Positions 8,608 to 15,903 of a DNA stretch of 15,972 bases are shown here, piece after piece; position 1 is the first letter of the stretch; every line of letters begins with the position of its first letter. Where the stretch lies: assembly GCA_024762705.1 (NCBI GenBank), contig JANTGW010000006.1, positions 1-15,972 of the forward strand, read 5' to 3'. The notes under the pieces were generated by a model that did not search any database, had not been told where the DNA came from, and saw only the letters and a program-made list of their open reading frames with translations. A program made the translations under genes and the position numbers. This DNA comes from Sulfurimonas sp. (GTDB taxonomy: Bacteria; Campylobacterota; Campylobacteria; Campylobacterales; Sulfurimonadaceae).

Positions 8608-10146
8608 TTGTTTGACATTAGAAAATACACATCTCCAAATATAAAAAATGACATTTTATCAGGTCTTGTCGTTGCCGTAGCACTTGTTCCTGAAGCTATT
8701 GCCTTTAGTTTCATAGCAGGTGTAAGTCCAATTGTCGGGCTTTATACTGCTTTTATTTTAGGACTCATCACATCACTCATAGGTGGTAAACCGGGAATGA
8801 TATCAGGAGCGACGGGAAGTGTCGCCGTAGTTATCATAGGTCTGGTTGTAGAAGCTAATCTTAAACTAAGTGCTCAAGGCTATAGCGGTGATGAGCTTTA
8901 TATTCATATGCTTCATTATGTATTACTCGCAACGATTATTGCAGGACTTATTCAAATTGCTGTAGGAGTATTAAAGTTCGGTAAATTCATTCGTCTTGTA
9001 CCACAGCCGGCTCTGTATGGTTTTGTAAATGGTTTGGCCATAGTCATCGCCATGGCACAGTTCAAATTCTTTCATGGACAAGGTCTTAGTATGTATATCA
9101 TCGTAGCTGTTACAATGCTCATTATGTACTTTTTACCTAAATATACAAAAGCCGTGCCATCAGGACTTGTAGCTATCGTTGTATTGACACTTATCGTCTA
9201 TTTTGCAAGTGTTAATACGCTAACAGTAGGACAACTAGCAGACCTTTCAGAGTTCAAAGGTCAATTACCGCACCTTATCATTCCCGATACTCTTTTTAGC
9301 CTGGATGCTATCATAATGGTACTTCCTTATGCTGTCATTATGGCTCTTGTAGGACTTATAGAGTCTCTTTTGACACTTGCTGTTTTAGATGAGATGAGTG
9401 GGACAAGAGGAAGTGGAAATCAAGAGTGTATCGCACTTGGAACTGGAAATATCGCCTGCGGATTTTTTGGTGGGATGGCCGGATGTGCAATGATCGGACA
9501 GAGTATTATCAACTACACATCGGGCGGGCTTGGACGGCTCTCGTCGTTCACCGCAGCAGTCGGTCTTTTGATCCTTGTCATTTCCTTGACGGATGTTTTA
9601 AATGCCATTCCTGTTGGCGTGCTTGTTGGTATCATGTTCATGGTGAGTATCGGTACATTTGAGTGGTCAAGCTTTTCACACCTCAAGCACATGCCTCGTG
9701 CTGATGTCTTTGTTATGGTCGTTGTTACCATTATTACTGTTGTTGAGGACTTGGCTGTTGCGGTCATTGTCGGTGTTATTATCTCTGCACTTGTGTTTGC
9801 ATGGAAACATGCACGAATCTGGGTAAAAACTCATGTGGAAGAGGACGGTACAAAAGTTTATGAGCTCGATGGTCCTCTCTTTTTTGGAAGTGCAACAACC
9901 TTTGCTGACAACTTTGACATACCAAATGATCCTCCAAAAGTTGTTATTGACTTTAAAAATGCAAGAGTCTTGGACTTTTCAGGTGTTGAAGCTATAGACT
10001 CTTTAGTAAAAAAATATGAAAAAGCAGGAAAAAATCTTCTTCTAAGACATCTTAGTGAAGATTGTAAAAAAATAATGAAAAAAGCCGGACCACACTGTGT
10101 TTACTCAGAAGACGATCCGACATACAAAGTGGCATACAATTACTAG
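8608..10146 (+). CDS. SulP/SLC26 family anion transporter with STAS domain
   Basis: This is a 512-residue SulP-type permease. The N-terminus carries the family signature LSGLVVAVALVPEAIAFSFI, followed by GLYTAFILGLITSLIGG and GMISGATGSVAVV. About ten or more hydrophobic segments run to about residue 400. A GLIESLLTLAVLDEMSGTRG segment (about residues 250-270) leads into GNIACGFFGGMAGCAMIGQS. The last hundred residues form a cytoplasmic STAS domain with VVIDFKNARVLDFSGVEAID. Such proteins move sulfate, bicarbonate or other anions; the substrate cannot be read here. The start is TTG at 8608, with AAAGG about 10 bases upstream. No in-frame ATG occurs before residue 60, and starting there would remove the family signature, so the TTG is well supported. 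The gene is probably translated from the valS transcript. Confidence 0.92.
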   Translation: MFDIRKYTSPNIKNDILSGLVVAVALVPEAIAFSFIAGVSPIVGLYTAFILGLITSLIGGKPGMISGATGSVAVVIIGLVVEANLKLSAQGYSGDELYIHMLHYVLLATIIAGLIQIAVGVLKFGKFIRLVPQPALYGFVNGLAIVIAMAQFKFFHGQGLSMYIIVAVTMLIMYFLPKYTKAVPSGLVAIVVLTLIVYFASVNTLTVGQLADLSEFKGQLPHLIIPDTLFSLDAIIMVLPYAVIMALVGLIESLLTLAVLDEMSGTRGSGNQECIALGTGNIACGFFGGMAGCAMIGQSIINYTSGGLGRLSSFTAAVGLLILVISLTDVLNAIPVGVLVGIMFMVSIGTFEWSSFSHLKHMPRADVFVMVVVTIITVVEDLAVAVIVGVIISALVFAWKHARIWVKTHVEEDGTKVYELDGPLFFGSATTFADNFDIPNDPPKVVIDFKNARVLDFSGVEAIDSLVKKYEKAGKNLLLRHLSEDCKKIMKKAGPHCVYSEDDPTYKVAYNY

Positions 10147-10148
10147 TC

Positions 10149-11564
10149 TTATTTCACGTGCACAAAGCTCTCAGGAATGATCGATCTGTACTTCGGTATG
10201 CCTTGCCCCAAAGAAGCATTTATATAGGTCGGGTCAGCTATAACATAACGCTGACCTGACACTTTCATACTCTCTCCCTGTATTGGTACATGTAAAGCCG
10301 TACTCATGTGGTCTTTGTACTTCACACCGACCACACTTATGCCAAATAACTCCTTTACAAGTCGTGCATAGAGCACTGCCCTGTCTTCACAGTCCGACTT
10401 GTCATAATAAAGTGTCTCCTCAGCAAACATTACTTTTTCCCTGCCAAACTGTTCATTGTCCCGCTCATATTTGAAGGCATTTTGCACAAAATGCAGTACA
10501 AAATTCAAAGCTTCACTTGCTTTTTTATTGTCGGTATATTTCTTTATATCACCGGCAATAGCTTTATATGTCTCATACTCCATAGGTGCATTAAAAAACA
10601 CATCATAATCTACTTGTGGGTAGCTGTTCATAAAGTCAATAAGATTCTTGTTATAGCTGTAAGTAGCGCTGTACAATTTTCCATACTCTTTAAATGAAAC
10701 ACTTTTTGTTTGAAGATTCTTTTGTAGGAAAGGAAGATTTTTCAACTCAAAATCAAGAGCTTTTGTAGCATCTGGGTAGTCTTGTTTATAAGTGTAGATG
10801 TTCCCTACGCTACCTTTGTTATACTCAGCTATAGCATAAAATTTTTTCCCATCAAGCGTATAATTCGGTGTAGAGTACATTTTACCCTTTATTTCATGCA
10901 GTAAGACAACATGACTGTCCCCACTTAAAGCCACTTTTACTCTGTAACCAAGCTTGTTAAACATAAACCAGCCAAACAGCTTTGCATTGTCAGGCGAAGT
11001 AAAAAGAGTACGCGAGAGCTTATCCACCAAAATGTACGCACCCCAGTCATTAAGATTCATCTGCTTACATGTAAGTTTAATGCTGTGAAGTATATCATCA
11101 TAGTCACTTGCCGCCATTACACTGAAGAAATTCACGATTCCTTTTTGATTTCTCGGGTAAAAATTGGCATTTTTAATTTTTTTGTCTACATCAAACCCTA
11201 AAGATGTCCCATAAAATGTAAAGGACACATCATATCCTTTTACTGTTTTTACCGGTAAAACCACATCTTTAACAACAGACGGTTTTATACTAATATGCAG
11301 GCTTGGACCTACATCCTGAGGTTTTTTTTGACTGAGCGCGGGAATGACTTTTGGTTTTGGTTTTTCATACATAGGCGGTGAAATGTATGCATTGTACTCT
11401 TCCCACTCCGACTGCAGATATTTGTTAAACTCACTGTCTTTTTCATCTTTAAATTTACTAAAAGACTCTGACTGTACACGCTTAAAGTCTGCAAAACTTT
11501 GCGCATAAAGAGCGTTACATGTAAGTGTTATTAGGAGACTAAAAAGGCCAAACTGATTGAACAA
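10149..11564 (-). CDS. Exported transglutaminase-like cysteine protein
   Basis: This protein has 471 residues from the preferred TTG start at 11564. From there a signal peptide follows at once (hydrophobic FGLFSLLITL, probable cleavage after NALYA, near residue 20). An ATG at 11633 would add 23 polar residues before it. A GGGGA ribosome site lies about 7 bases upstream of the TTG. After the signal comes a helical stretch with Phe and Lys spaced regularly (FADFKRVQ, SFSKFKDE, EFNKYLQSEW), then a Pro/Lys-rich linker. The C-terminal domain has a transglutaminase-like triad: Cys392 in KSDCEDRAVLYARL, His425 in TALHVPI, Asp444 in IADPTYI. It may be a peptidase, a cross-linker or an inactive binder; the substrate is unknown. 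It overlaps the end of flgH by 26 bases, so it is probably translationally coupled to flgH and shares its sigma-54 promoter. A periplasmic or outer-membrane location is inferred. Confidence 0.82.
   Translation of the reverse strand: MFNQFGLFSLLITLTCNALYAQSFADFKRVQSESFSKFKDEKDSEFNKYLQSEWEEYNAYISPPMYEKPKPKVIPALSQKKPQDVGPSLHISIKPSVVKDVVLPVKTVKGYDVSFTFYGTSLGFDVDKKIKNANFYPRNQKGIVNFFSVMAASDYDDILHSIKLTCKQMNLNDWGAYILVDKLSRTLFTSPDNAKLFGWFMFNKLGYRVKVALSGDSHVVLLHEIKGKMYSTPNYTLDGKKFYAIAEYNKGSVGNIYTYKQDYPDATKALDFELKNLPFLQKNLQTKSVSFKEYGKLYSATYSYNKNLIDFMNSYPQVDYDVFFNAPMEYETYKAIAGDIKKYTDNKKASEALNFVLHFVQNAFKYERDNEQFGREKVMFAEETLYYDKSDCEDRAVLYARLVKELFGISVVGVKYKDHMSTALHVPIQGESMKVSGQRYVIADPTYINASLGQGIPKYRSIIPESFVHVK
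10286..10295. repeat. Near-copy of TTACATGTAA (9 of 10 on the minus strand)
   Basis: The TACATGTA core is intact at 10287-10294, in the transglutaminase-like gene, read as Leu-His-Val. The His is the predicted catalytic residue. Confidence 0.6.
11065..11074. repeat. Palindrome TTACATGTAA, copy 3
   Basis: Perfect copy in the transglutaminase-like gene, read as Leu-Thr-Cys-Lys, a different frame from the Leu-His-Val copies. Confidence 0.8.
11515..11524. repeat. Palindrome TTACATGTAA, copy 4
   Basis: Perfect copy within the signal-peptide codons of the transglutaminase-like gene, read as Leu-Thr-Cys-Asn. It lies about 15 bases downstream of the flgH stop codon. Confidence 0.8.
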
Positions 11565-12261
11565 TCTTAGTTCCCCACCCTTGTTTTGTTGCACGGTCCA
11601 TATCTCCCTCTGTTTTATACAATATTTTTGCATCGCTGATCTGTGTAGAGTTTATTCTGTTATTCTGGTCTATATCATACGGACGAATAACACCGCTTAG
11701 CTGTACTATCTGTTTTTGGTCATCTATAAGTATTTCTCTTTTTCCTGAAATATAATAGTTTCCATTTTGCAAAACTTTCACGATTCGAGCAGAAATAGTC
11801 GTCGTAAAACTTGCATCTTTTGTCGCACTGCCCGCACCTTTATAACTGCTGTTAGAAGTACTGTTAAAACCTAAGTTCGTAAATCCGTTCAAATCGGCTA
11901 CTTTGGAATTTACCCCTGCATTTGCACCTGTACTAGAAAAAGCCCCTCCTCCAAGCGAACTTGTATCAGCTTCTGTGAGCTGTTTTGTGCCTGTGTTTGA
12001 GCTTGTTGCAGTTTCAGAGATTACTACTGTCACAATGTCACTTACATGCATCGCTTTATGGTCAGAAAAAAGCGGATTTTCCCCTTGCCCAAAAATGCTG
12101 CCTGTAGATGCAAAATCCTGCTGGTTTTCCTGTGCAGGCATCTGTTCTACATATACCGGTGGTTCAAAGCTGATTTCAGGGTCTGTCAGGTTTGCCGTAC
12201 ATCCACTTAATACAACTACAGCTAAAAGCAGTACAAAAGTTGTTAATTTGTTTTTATTCAT
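11539..12261 (-). CDS. flgH: Flagellar basal body L-ring protein FlgH
   Basis: FlgH forms the outer-membrane L-ring, through which the flagellar rod passes. From the ATG at 12261 the protein has 240 residues and a lipoprotein signal peptide with lipobox LSGC (Cys21), as expected of FlgH. An ATG 7 codons upstream (12282) has no ribosome site, whereas 12261 has GGGAA at a suitable distance. Family segments include GENPLFSDHKAMHVSDIVTV, then ISETATSSNTGTKQL, a Gly/Ser-rich middle, the NGNYYISGKREILIDDQKQI segment, and IVQLSGVIRPYDIDQNNRI followed by STQISDAKILY. A terminal GWGTKIVQSVWPF matches the family end. No other flagellar gene is in the window. The gene lies behind a strong sigma-54 promoter and overlaps the start of the transglutaminase-like gene. 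Confidence 0.95.
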   Translation of the reverse strand: MNKNKLTTFVLLLAVVVLSGCTANLTDPEISFEPPVYVEQMPAQENQQDFASTGSIFGQGENPLFSDHKAMHVSDIVTVVISETATSSNTGTKQLTEADTSSLGGGAFSSTGANAGVNSKVADLNGFTNLGFNSTSNSSYKGAGSATKDASFTTTISARIVKVLQNGNYYISGKREILIDDQKQIVQLSGVIRPYDIDQNNRINSTQISDAKILYKTEGDMDRATKQGWGTKIVQSVWPF

Positions 12262-12293
12262 CAATGATTTCCCATAACACATGTTTATTTTGT

Positions 12294-12299
12294 TATAAT
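12294..12299 (+). promoter_or_regulatory. Possible -10 box for the YqeY-domain gene
   Basis: TATAAT lies on the plus strand 38 bases upstream of the ATG at 12338. It falls at about the expected start point of the opposite-strand sigma-54 transcript of flgH, so the two promoters would overlap. Assigned on motif and position only. Confidence 0.45.
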
Positions 12300-12302
12300 A
12301 CC

Positions 12303-12318
12303 AGCAATTTCAGTTCCA
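12303..12318 (-). promoter_or_regulatory. Sigma-54 (RpoN) promoter of flgH
   Basis: Read on the minus strand the element is TGGAACTGAAATTGCT. It has GG and GC separated by exactly 10 bases, and both the TGGAAC (-24) and TTGCT (-12) halves agree with the sigma-54 consensus known for flagellar genes of Campylobacter and relatives. The start point would fall about 12 bases downstream, near 12292, leaving a leader of about 30 bases before the flgH ATG. In this phylum, rod, ring and hook genes are commonly RpoN-dependent and activated by FlgR. The site probably drives both flgH and the overlapping transglutaminase-like gene. Confidence 0.85.
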
Positions 12319-12337
12319 TAATATAAGGATTACAAAA

Positions 12338-12781
12338 ATGTCATTAAGAGAAACGATCAACCAAGATGTCAAAGAGGCGATGAAAGCCAAAGATACAAAA
12401 AAAAGAGATGCACTTCGTCTGCTTACAAGCGCATTTAAACAAATAGAAGTCGATGAGAGAAAAGAGCTCGGTGATGAAGACATCATCAAGATAATCCAGA
12501 CACAGGTAAAACGCAGAAATGATGCAGCAAGTCAATACAAAGAAGCCGGCCGTGATGACTTAATGCAGATAGAACTTGATGAAATCGCCTACTATGAAGC
12601 ATATCTGCCAAAACAACTCACTGATGAAGAACTGCAAGCAGAAGTAAAAGCCATTGTAGAAAAATCAGGTGCATCAAGCATGAAAGACATGGGTAAAGTT
12701 ATGGGAATTGCAAGCAAAGAGCTAGCCGGAAAAGCTGATGGTAAGCGTATAAGCGAAGCAGTGAAAAAAGCTTTGGCTTAA
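12338..12781 (+). CDS. GatB/YqeY domain-containing protein
   Basis: This 147-residue helical protein matches free-standing YqeY proteins in length. Family segments are the N-terminal MKAKDTKKRDALRLLTSAF (about residues 15-33), then IIQTQVKRRNDAASQYKEAG, then EIAYYEAYLPKQLTDEEL, and the C-terminal SMKDMGKVMGIASKELAGKA followed by GKRISEAVKKAL. The domain is related to the tRNA-binding C-terminal part of the GatB amidotransferase subunit, but the function of the stand-alone form is not settled. AAGGA lies 8 bases upstream of the ATG. The gene diverges from flgH (76 bases between start codons) and ends 3 bases before the stop of the convergent mutS gene. Confidence 0.93.
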   Translation: MSLRETINQDVKEAMKAKDTKKRDALRLLTSAFKQIEVDERKELGDEDIIKIIQTQVKRRNDAASQYKEAGRDDLMQIELDEIAYYEAYLPKQLTDEELQAEVKAIVEKSGASSMKDMGKVMGIASKELAGKADGKRISEAVKKALA

Positions 12782-12784
12782 TTC

Positions 12785-15700
12785 CTACCAATCATCCAAG
12801 ACGAAGCCTTTTGGCTCGTCCTCATCTACTTTTTCTACTTCCACATTTTCATTTATCTCAGGTTCAACGACCTTTTTCACTTCAGGTTTACTCATCTGCT
12901 CTTCAAACTGCAACTCCAAACCTTTACTTGTCATGATAAACCCATTTACATGTAACTTACCGTCATGTATTTGATGATGGTGCTCTTTACATAGTGGTAC
13001 GAGATTATGTTTGTTATCTTTATGAAAATGACCTATGAATCCTGCTTCATCTGCCAGTGACTTTTGCGATATATGATGCACATCTTCTGCTACAGCACCA
13101 CAGATAATACACTTTGTTACATACAACTCTTTGTTGTATTTGGACTTTTTCTTCTTCACAAGCAGTTCAAGCTCATCATAATCATTGGCAAGACGTTTTC
13201 TGATGGCATTGGCATTCTCTAAGAACTCACTGTCCATATGTAGAGACTTAGCAAATTCAAGTCCGTAGATGCTGCTGCCGCTTCCGGCTTGCAGTACACG
13301 GTTAAATATCAGTTTGTCACTCTCTTCGTCATACTCCACACTCAAATGCAGATCGACAACATTGTCAAGCGAAGTGATCTCATCCATGGTTGAGAGCTGA
13401 TGCAGGTGTGTCGCAAACAAAAACAGACACCTTGTTTTGGCAAGTTTTTGTATAGCTGATGCAACTATTGCCACACCTGAGAGTGTCTCAGTTCCATGAC
13501 TTATCTCATCACCCAAAACAAGAGACTTCACCGTTGAACGGTTAAATATATTTTTGAGTTCCAGCATCTCTACCGCAAAGGTCGAGAGTCCTTTTGCCAG
13601 ATTATCTTTTGAGACAATACGGGTAAAGAGTGAATCATATATGCTGAATTTCATCACAGAAGCACTCACGAAAAATCCCGACTGCGCCATCAAAACGGCT
13701 ATACCTATACTTTTCATCAAAGAAGATTTTCCGCTTGAGTTTATGCCGTATAAAAGCACTCCATTTATGTCATGTCCGTCATGCACTCGAACATCAAGCA
13801 TAACCGTTTTTGGATGCGGTAGGTCCATGTAGTCTCTATTTCCCATAACTATATCGTTTGGAACATAGAGTCCACCCCGTTCTTGTACTTCTATGAGAGG
13901 ATGGCGAAGCTGCATGATCTGCATAAAATTCTCATCTTCTTTTGTCTCGACTATCATCGGCCTTGAGTGTTTGTACTCTTGTGCCACTTTAGAAGAGCTC
14001 ACTCCCACATCCAAATCGGCCACATAGTTTATGACTCTGTCAAAAAGCAGGGCATAACGTCTCTCAAACAGTGCCTGGAGTTGTATATAGCGCTCTTTTA
14101 CCAAAACAACGATCTTACGTCGGTTTTTCATAATGTTATCAGAAAGTTTGTCCGTAAATGCAGAAGTGATTTTGACATTGTTTGTCAGCTTTTTCACTGT
14201 GAAGTCTGCAAACTCTTCACTCTTTTTAAACTCACTCTCAATGAGTGAGAACCTGTTCTTGCTCAAAGAGATGTAATACCCTTCTTTTTCTAAAAGTCCC
14301 AAAGTTACGAGCTTTGCTGTACTTCCTGCATTTGCATTTTCAAGCAGTTGTTCTATTTTATGCATTATGTCTTCAAAAGCAACCATCATAACAGCGTTTT
14401 CTTTGACCAAAGTGTCTATGGTCTCATCCACTCCGCTCATCAAAAAGTTTTCATCGACAGTGTTGCTTGTAAAACGCCGTGATATGTCCAGGTCTATACT
14501 TTTGGTAATGTCACGCAAAAACTCTTCGACTTCGCTCTCATGAAAAGGCGTTTTTTGTATTTTATGTTTTTTTACATAGAGCATTAACTCTTTGACACTT
14601 ACCATTGAGTCATACATGTGATTCATCTCAAACGGATGCAGTCTGCCAAGGCTCAAACGGCGAGAAAGCCTCTCAAGGTCATACACGCCACGCATCATTT
14701 CATCAAGGTATCTTACATGTGAAGAGACCCTCTCTATTAAGTTGTAACGGCGTTCAAGCTCATTCACTTCCATTATCGGGTTGAGCAGGCGTTCTTTTAA
14801 AAGTCTTTTCCCGATGGCTGTTGCACTTTTGTCTATCATTTTTAAAAGCGTGAACTCTTTTCTGTCTTTAGATATGATACCCATCTGTTCAAGCGCATTG
14901 TTGCCAAGGTACATAAAACGGCGATTGTCTATGATGCGTGGCATAGCCATTTTCTGGACTATATGATAATCATGTTCTATAACAAAGTTGATGAGAATTG
15001 CTAAAGCCTCAGTGATCATAGGGGAGCGTTCCAAGTCCAAATGCTCTATAGGTGAGAGCAGTGACTGTATCTGATACACCTCTTTAAAAAGCTCGTTTTG
15101 AAACTCTATTTTGGCTCTTTTGTTGTTCACTGAGTAGTGATAATGTTCAGGAATTTCCAAATACTGCATCACATGACGCTGATCATCAATGCCATCTAAA
15201 AAAGTAACAACAATCTCGCTTGTTCTGTAAACATTTAAGAGGTTGAAAACTTCATCAAGCGCATAAGCAGGGTCTTCGCTCGTGCCGTGTGTTTCATAGA
15301 GCCACGTTTTGCCCGTCGTCACATCTATGGCAGAGTAGCCGACTGTATAAATATCACGAATTTTGTCAATTAAAATAGAAACAATGTAGTTGTCGTCATT
15401 GTCAACTATATGTTCAAAGTTTGTACCGGGTGAGACGATTTGTGAAATATAGCGGCTGATTTTAGGAGGATTGCCTTTTTGCTTAACGACGATAACCGTG
15501 TACTTTTGTTCTTGTATCAGACGGTTTAAATAGCGTTCAAACGAAACGGCAGGAACGCCTGCAAGCAGAGGATTTTTATCCGAGTTTTCTATGATTTTTT
15601 TATTTTTTTTCGTAAGCTGTATATTTAAAAGCTCGGCTATCTCTTTTGCCTTGCCTATCTGTTCTTCATCATTGTTGACTTCATACACTTCATAAAAAGT

Positions 15701-15829
15701 GCCGATTTCCATAAAGACCACAGTATCATTGCCATACTTTTCTTCAAAAAATCGTTGCAAATCAAAATATATCTGTGTTAAAAGTTTGTCTTTATTATTT
15801 AAAATTTTATTAACATCTGATGACTGCAT
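12785..15829 (-). CDS. mutS: MutS7-type mismatch recognition ATPase with C-terminal HNH nuclease domain
   Basis: This is a 1014-residue MutS-family protein. The N-terminal mismatch-binding domain is present: [11 protein letters not shown] carries the Phe-x-Glu motif (F45, E47), followed by [17 protein letters not shown]. The middle lever and clamp region is helical. The C-terminal ABC ATPase has Walker [10 protein letters not shown] (K701), Walker [14 protein letters not shown] (D774, E775) and [10 protein letters not shown]. Beyond it, residues 907-958 form an HNH domain: C907-x2-C910, HH at 918-919, N942 in HNLVPLC, C947 and H950-H952, so both the zinc ligands and the HNH residues appear intact. 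A Glu-rich tail ends in LDDW. MutS plus HNH is the layout of the MutS7 subfamily, known from Campylobacterota, octocoral mitochondria and some giant viruses. It is not MutS2, which lacks domain I. The likely job is mismatch recognition and nicking without MutL/MutH (inference). Confidence 0.94.
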   Translation of the reverse strand: MQSSDVNKILNNKDKLLTQIYFDLQRFFEEKYGNDTVVFMEIGTFYEVYEVNNDEEQIGKAKEIAELLNIQLTKKNKKIIENSDKNPLLAGVPAVSFERYLNRLIQEQKYTVIVVKQKGNPPKISRYISQIVSPGTNFEHIVDNDDNYIVSILIDKIRDIYTVGYSAIDVTTGKTWLYETHGTSEDPAYALDEVFNLLNVYRTSEIVVTFLDGIDDQRHVMQYLEIPEHYHYSVNNKRAKIEFQNELFKEVYQIQSLLSPIEHLDLERSPMITEALAILINFVIEHDYHIVQKMAMPRIIDNRRFMYLGNNALEQMGIISKDRKEFTLLKMIDKSATAIGKRLLKERLLNPIMEVNELERRYNLIERVSSHVRYLDEMMRGVYDLERLSRRLSLGRLHPFEMNHMYDSMVSVKELMLYVKKHKIQKTPFHESEVEEFLRDITKSIDLDISRRFTSNTVDENFLMSGVDETIDTLVKENAVMMVAFEDIMHKIEQLLENANAGSTAKLVTLGLLEKEGYYISLSKNRFSLIESEFKKSEEFADFTVKKLTNNVKITSAFTDKLSDNIMKNRRKIVVLVKERYIQLQALFERRYALLFDRVINYVADLDVGVSSSKVAQEYKHSRPMIVETKEDENFMQIMQLRHPLIEVQERGGLYVPNDIVMGNRDYMDLPHPKTVMLDVRVHDGHDINGVLLYGINSSGKSSLMKSIGIAVLMAQSGFFVSASVMKFSIYDSLFTRIVSKDNLAKGLSTFAVEMLELKNIFNRSTVKSLVLGDEISHGTETLSGVAIVASAIQKLAKTRCLFLFATHLHQLSTMDEITSLDNVVDLHLSVEYDEESDKLIFNRVLQAGSGSSIYGLEFAKSLHMDSEFLENANAIRKRLANDYDELELLVKKKKSKYNKELYVTKCIICGAVAEDVHHISQKSLADEAGFIGHFHKDNKHNLVPLCKEHHHQIHDGKLHVNGFIMTSKGLELQFEEQMSKPEVKKVVEPEINENVEVEKVDEDEPKGFVLDDW
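12946..12955. repeat. Palindrome TTACATGTAA, copy 5
   Basis: Perfect copy in the C-terminal part of mutS just after the HNH domain, read as Leu-His-Val. A copy with one mismatch, TTACATGTGA, lies at 14713-14722 in the same gene. Confidence 0.8.
15603..15610. repeat. Homopolymer run T8 (A8 in mutS sense), next to T7
   Basis: Eight T on the plus strand, preceded by A and a T7 run at 15595-15601, give a 16-base almost pure A/T tract inside mutS. It encodes part of KKNKKI near residues 73-78. A slip of one base would truncate the protein early. Eight is short for a phase-variable tract in an A+T-rich genome. Confidence 0.6.
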
Positions 15830-15848
15830 GAAACTCTTTTTGTGTGTT

Positions 15849-15868
15849 TTATAATTATGTGATTATAA
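15849..15868. promoter_or_regulatory. mutS promoter region: inverted repeat with TATAAT on the minus strand
   Basis: A TTATAAT arm at 15849-15855 and an ATTATAA arm at 15862-15868 are separated by TATGTG. On the minus strand the second arm supplies a TATAAT -10 box (15867 to 15862), 32 bases upstream of the mutS ATG at 15829, with AAAGAG as the ribosome site near 15835-15840. The symmetry could be an operator, but such repeats also arise by chance in A+T-rich spacers. Confidence 0.4.
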
Positions 15869-15903
15869 CATAACTATGTTTGAGAAAATTATTTAAGAAA
15901 CAG

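Noticed and set aside
11565..11633. ATG at 11633 as the start of the transglutaminase-like gene
   Set aside because: It would add 23 polar residues in front of a signal peptide and lengthen the overlap with flgH to 95 bases. TTG at 11564 starts right at the signal peptide.
12262..12282. ATG at 12282 as the flgH start
   Set aside because: No ribosome site precedes it; the ATG at 12261 gives a standard lipoprotein signal peptide and has GGGAA upstream.
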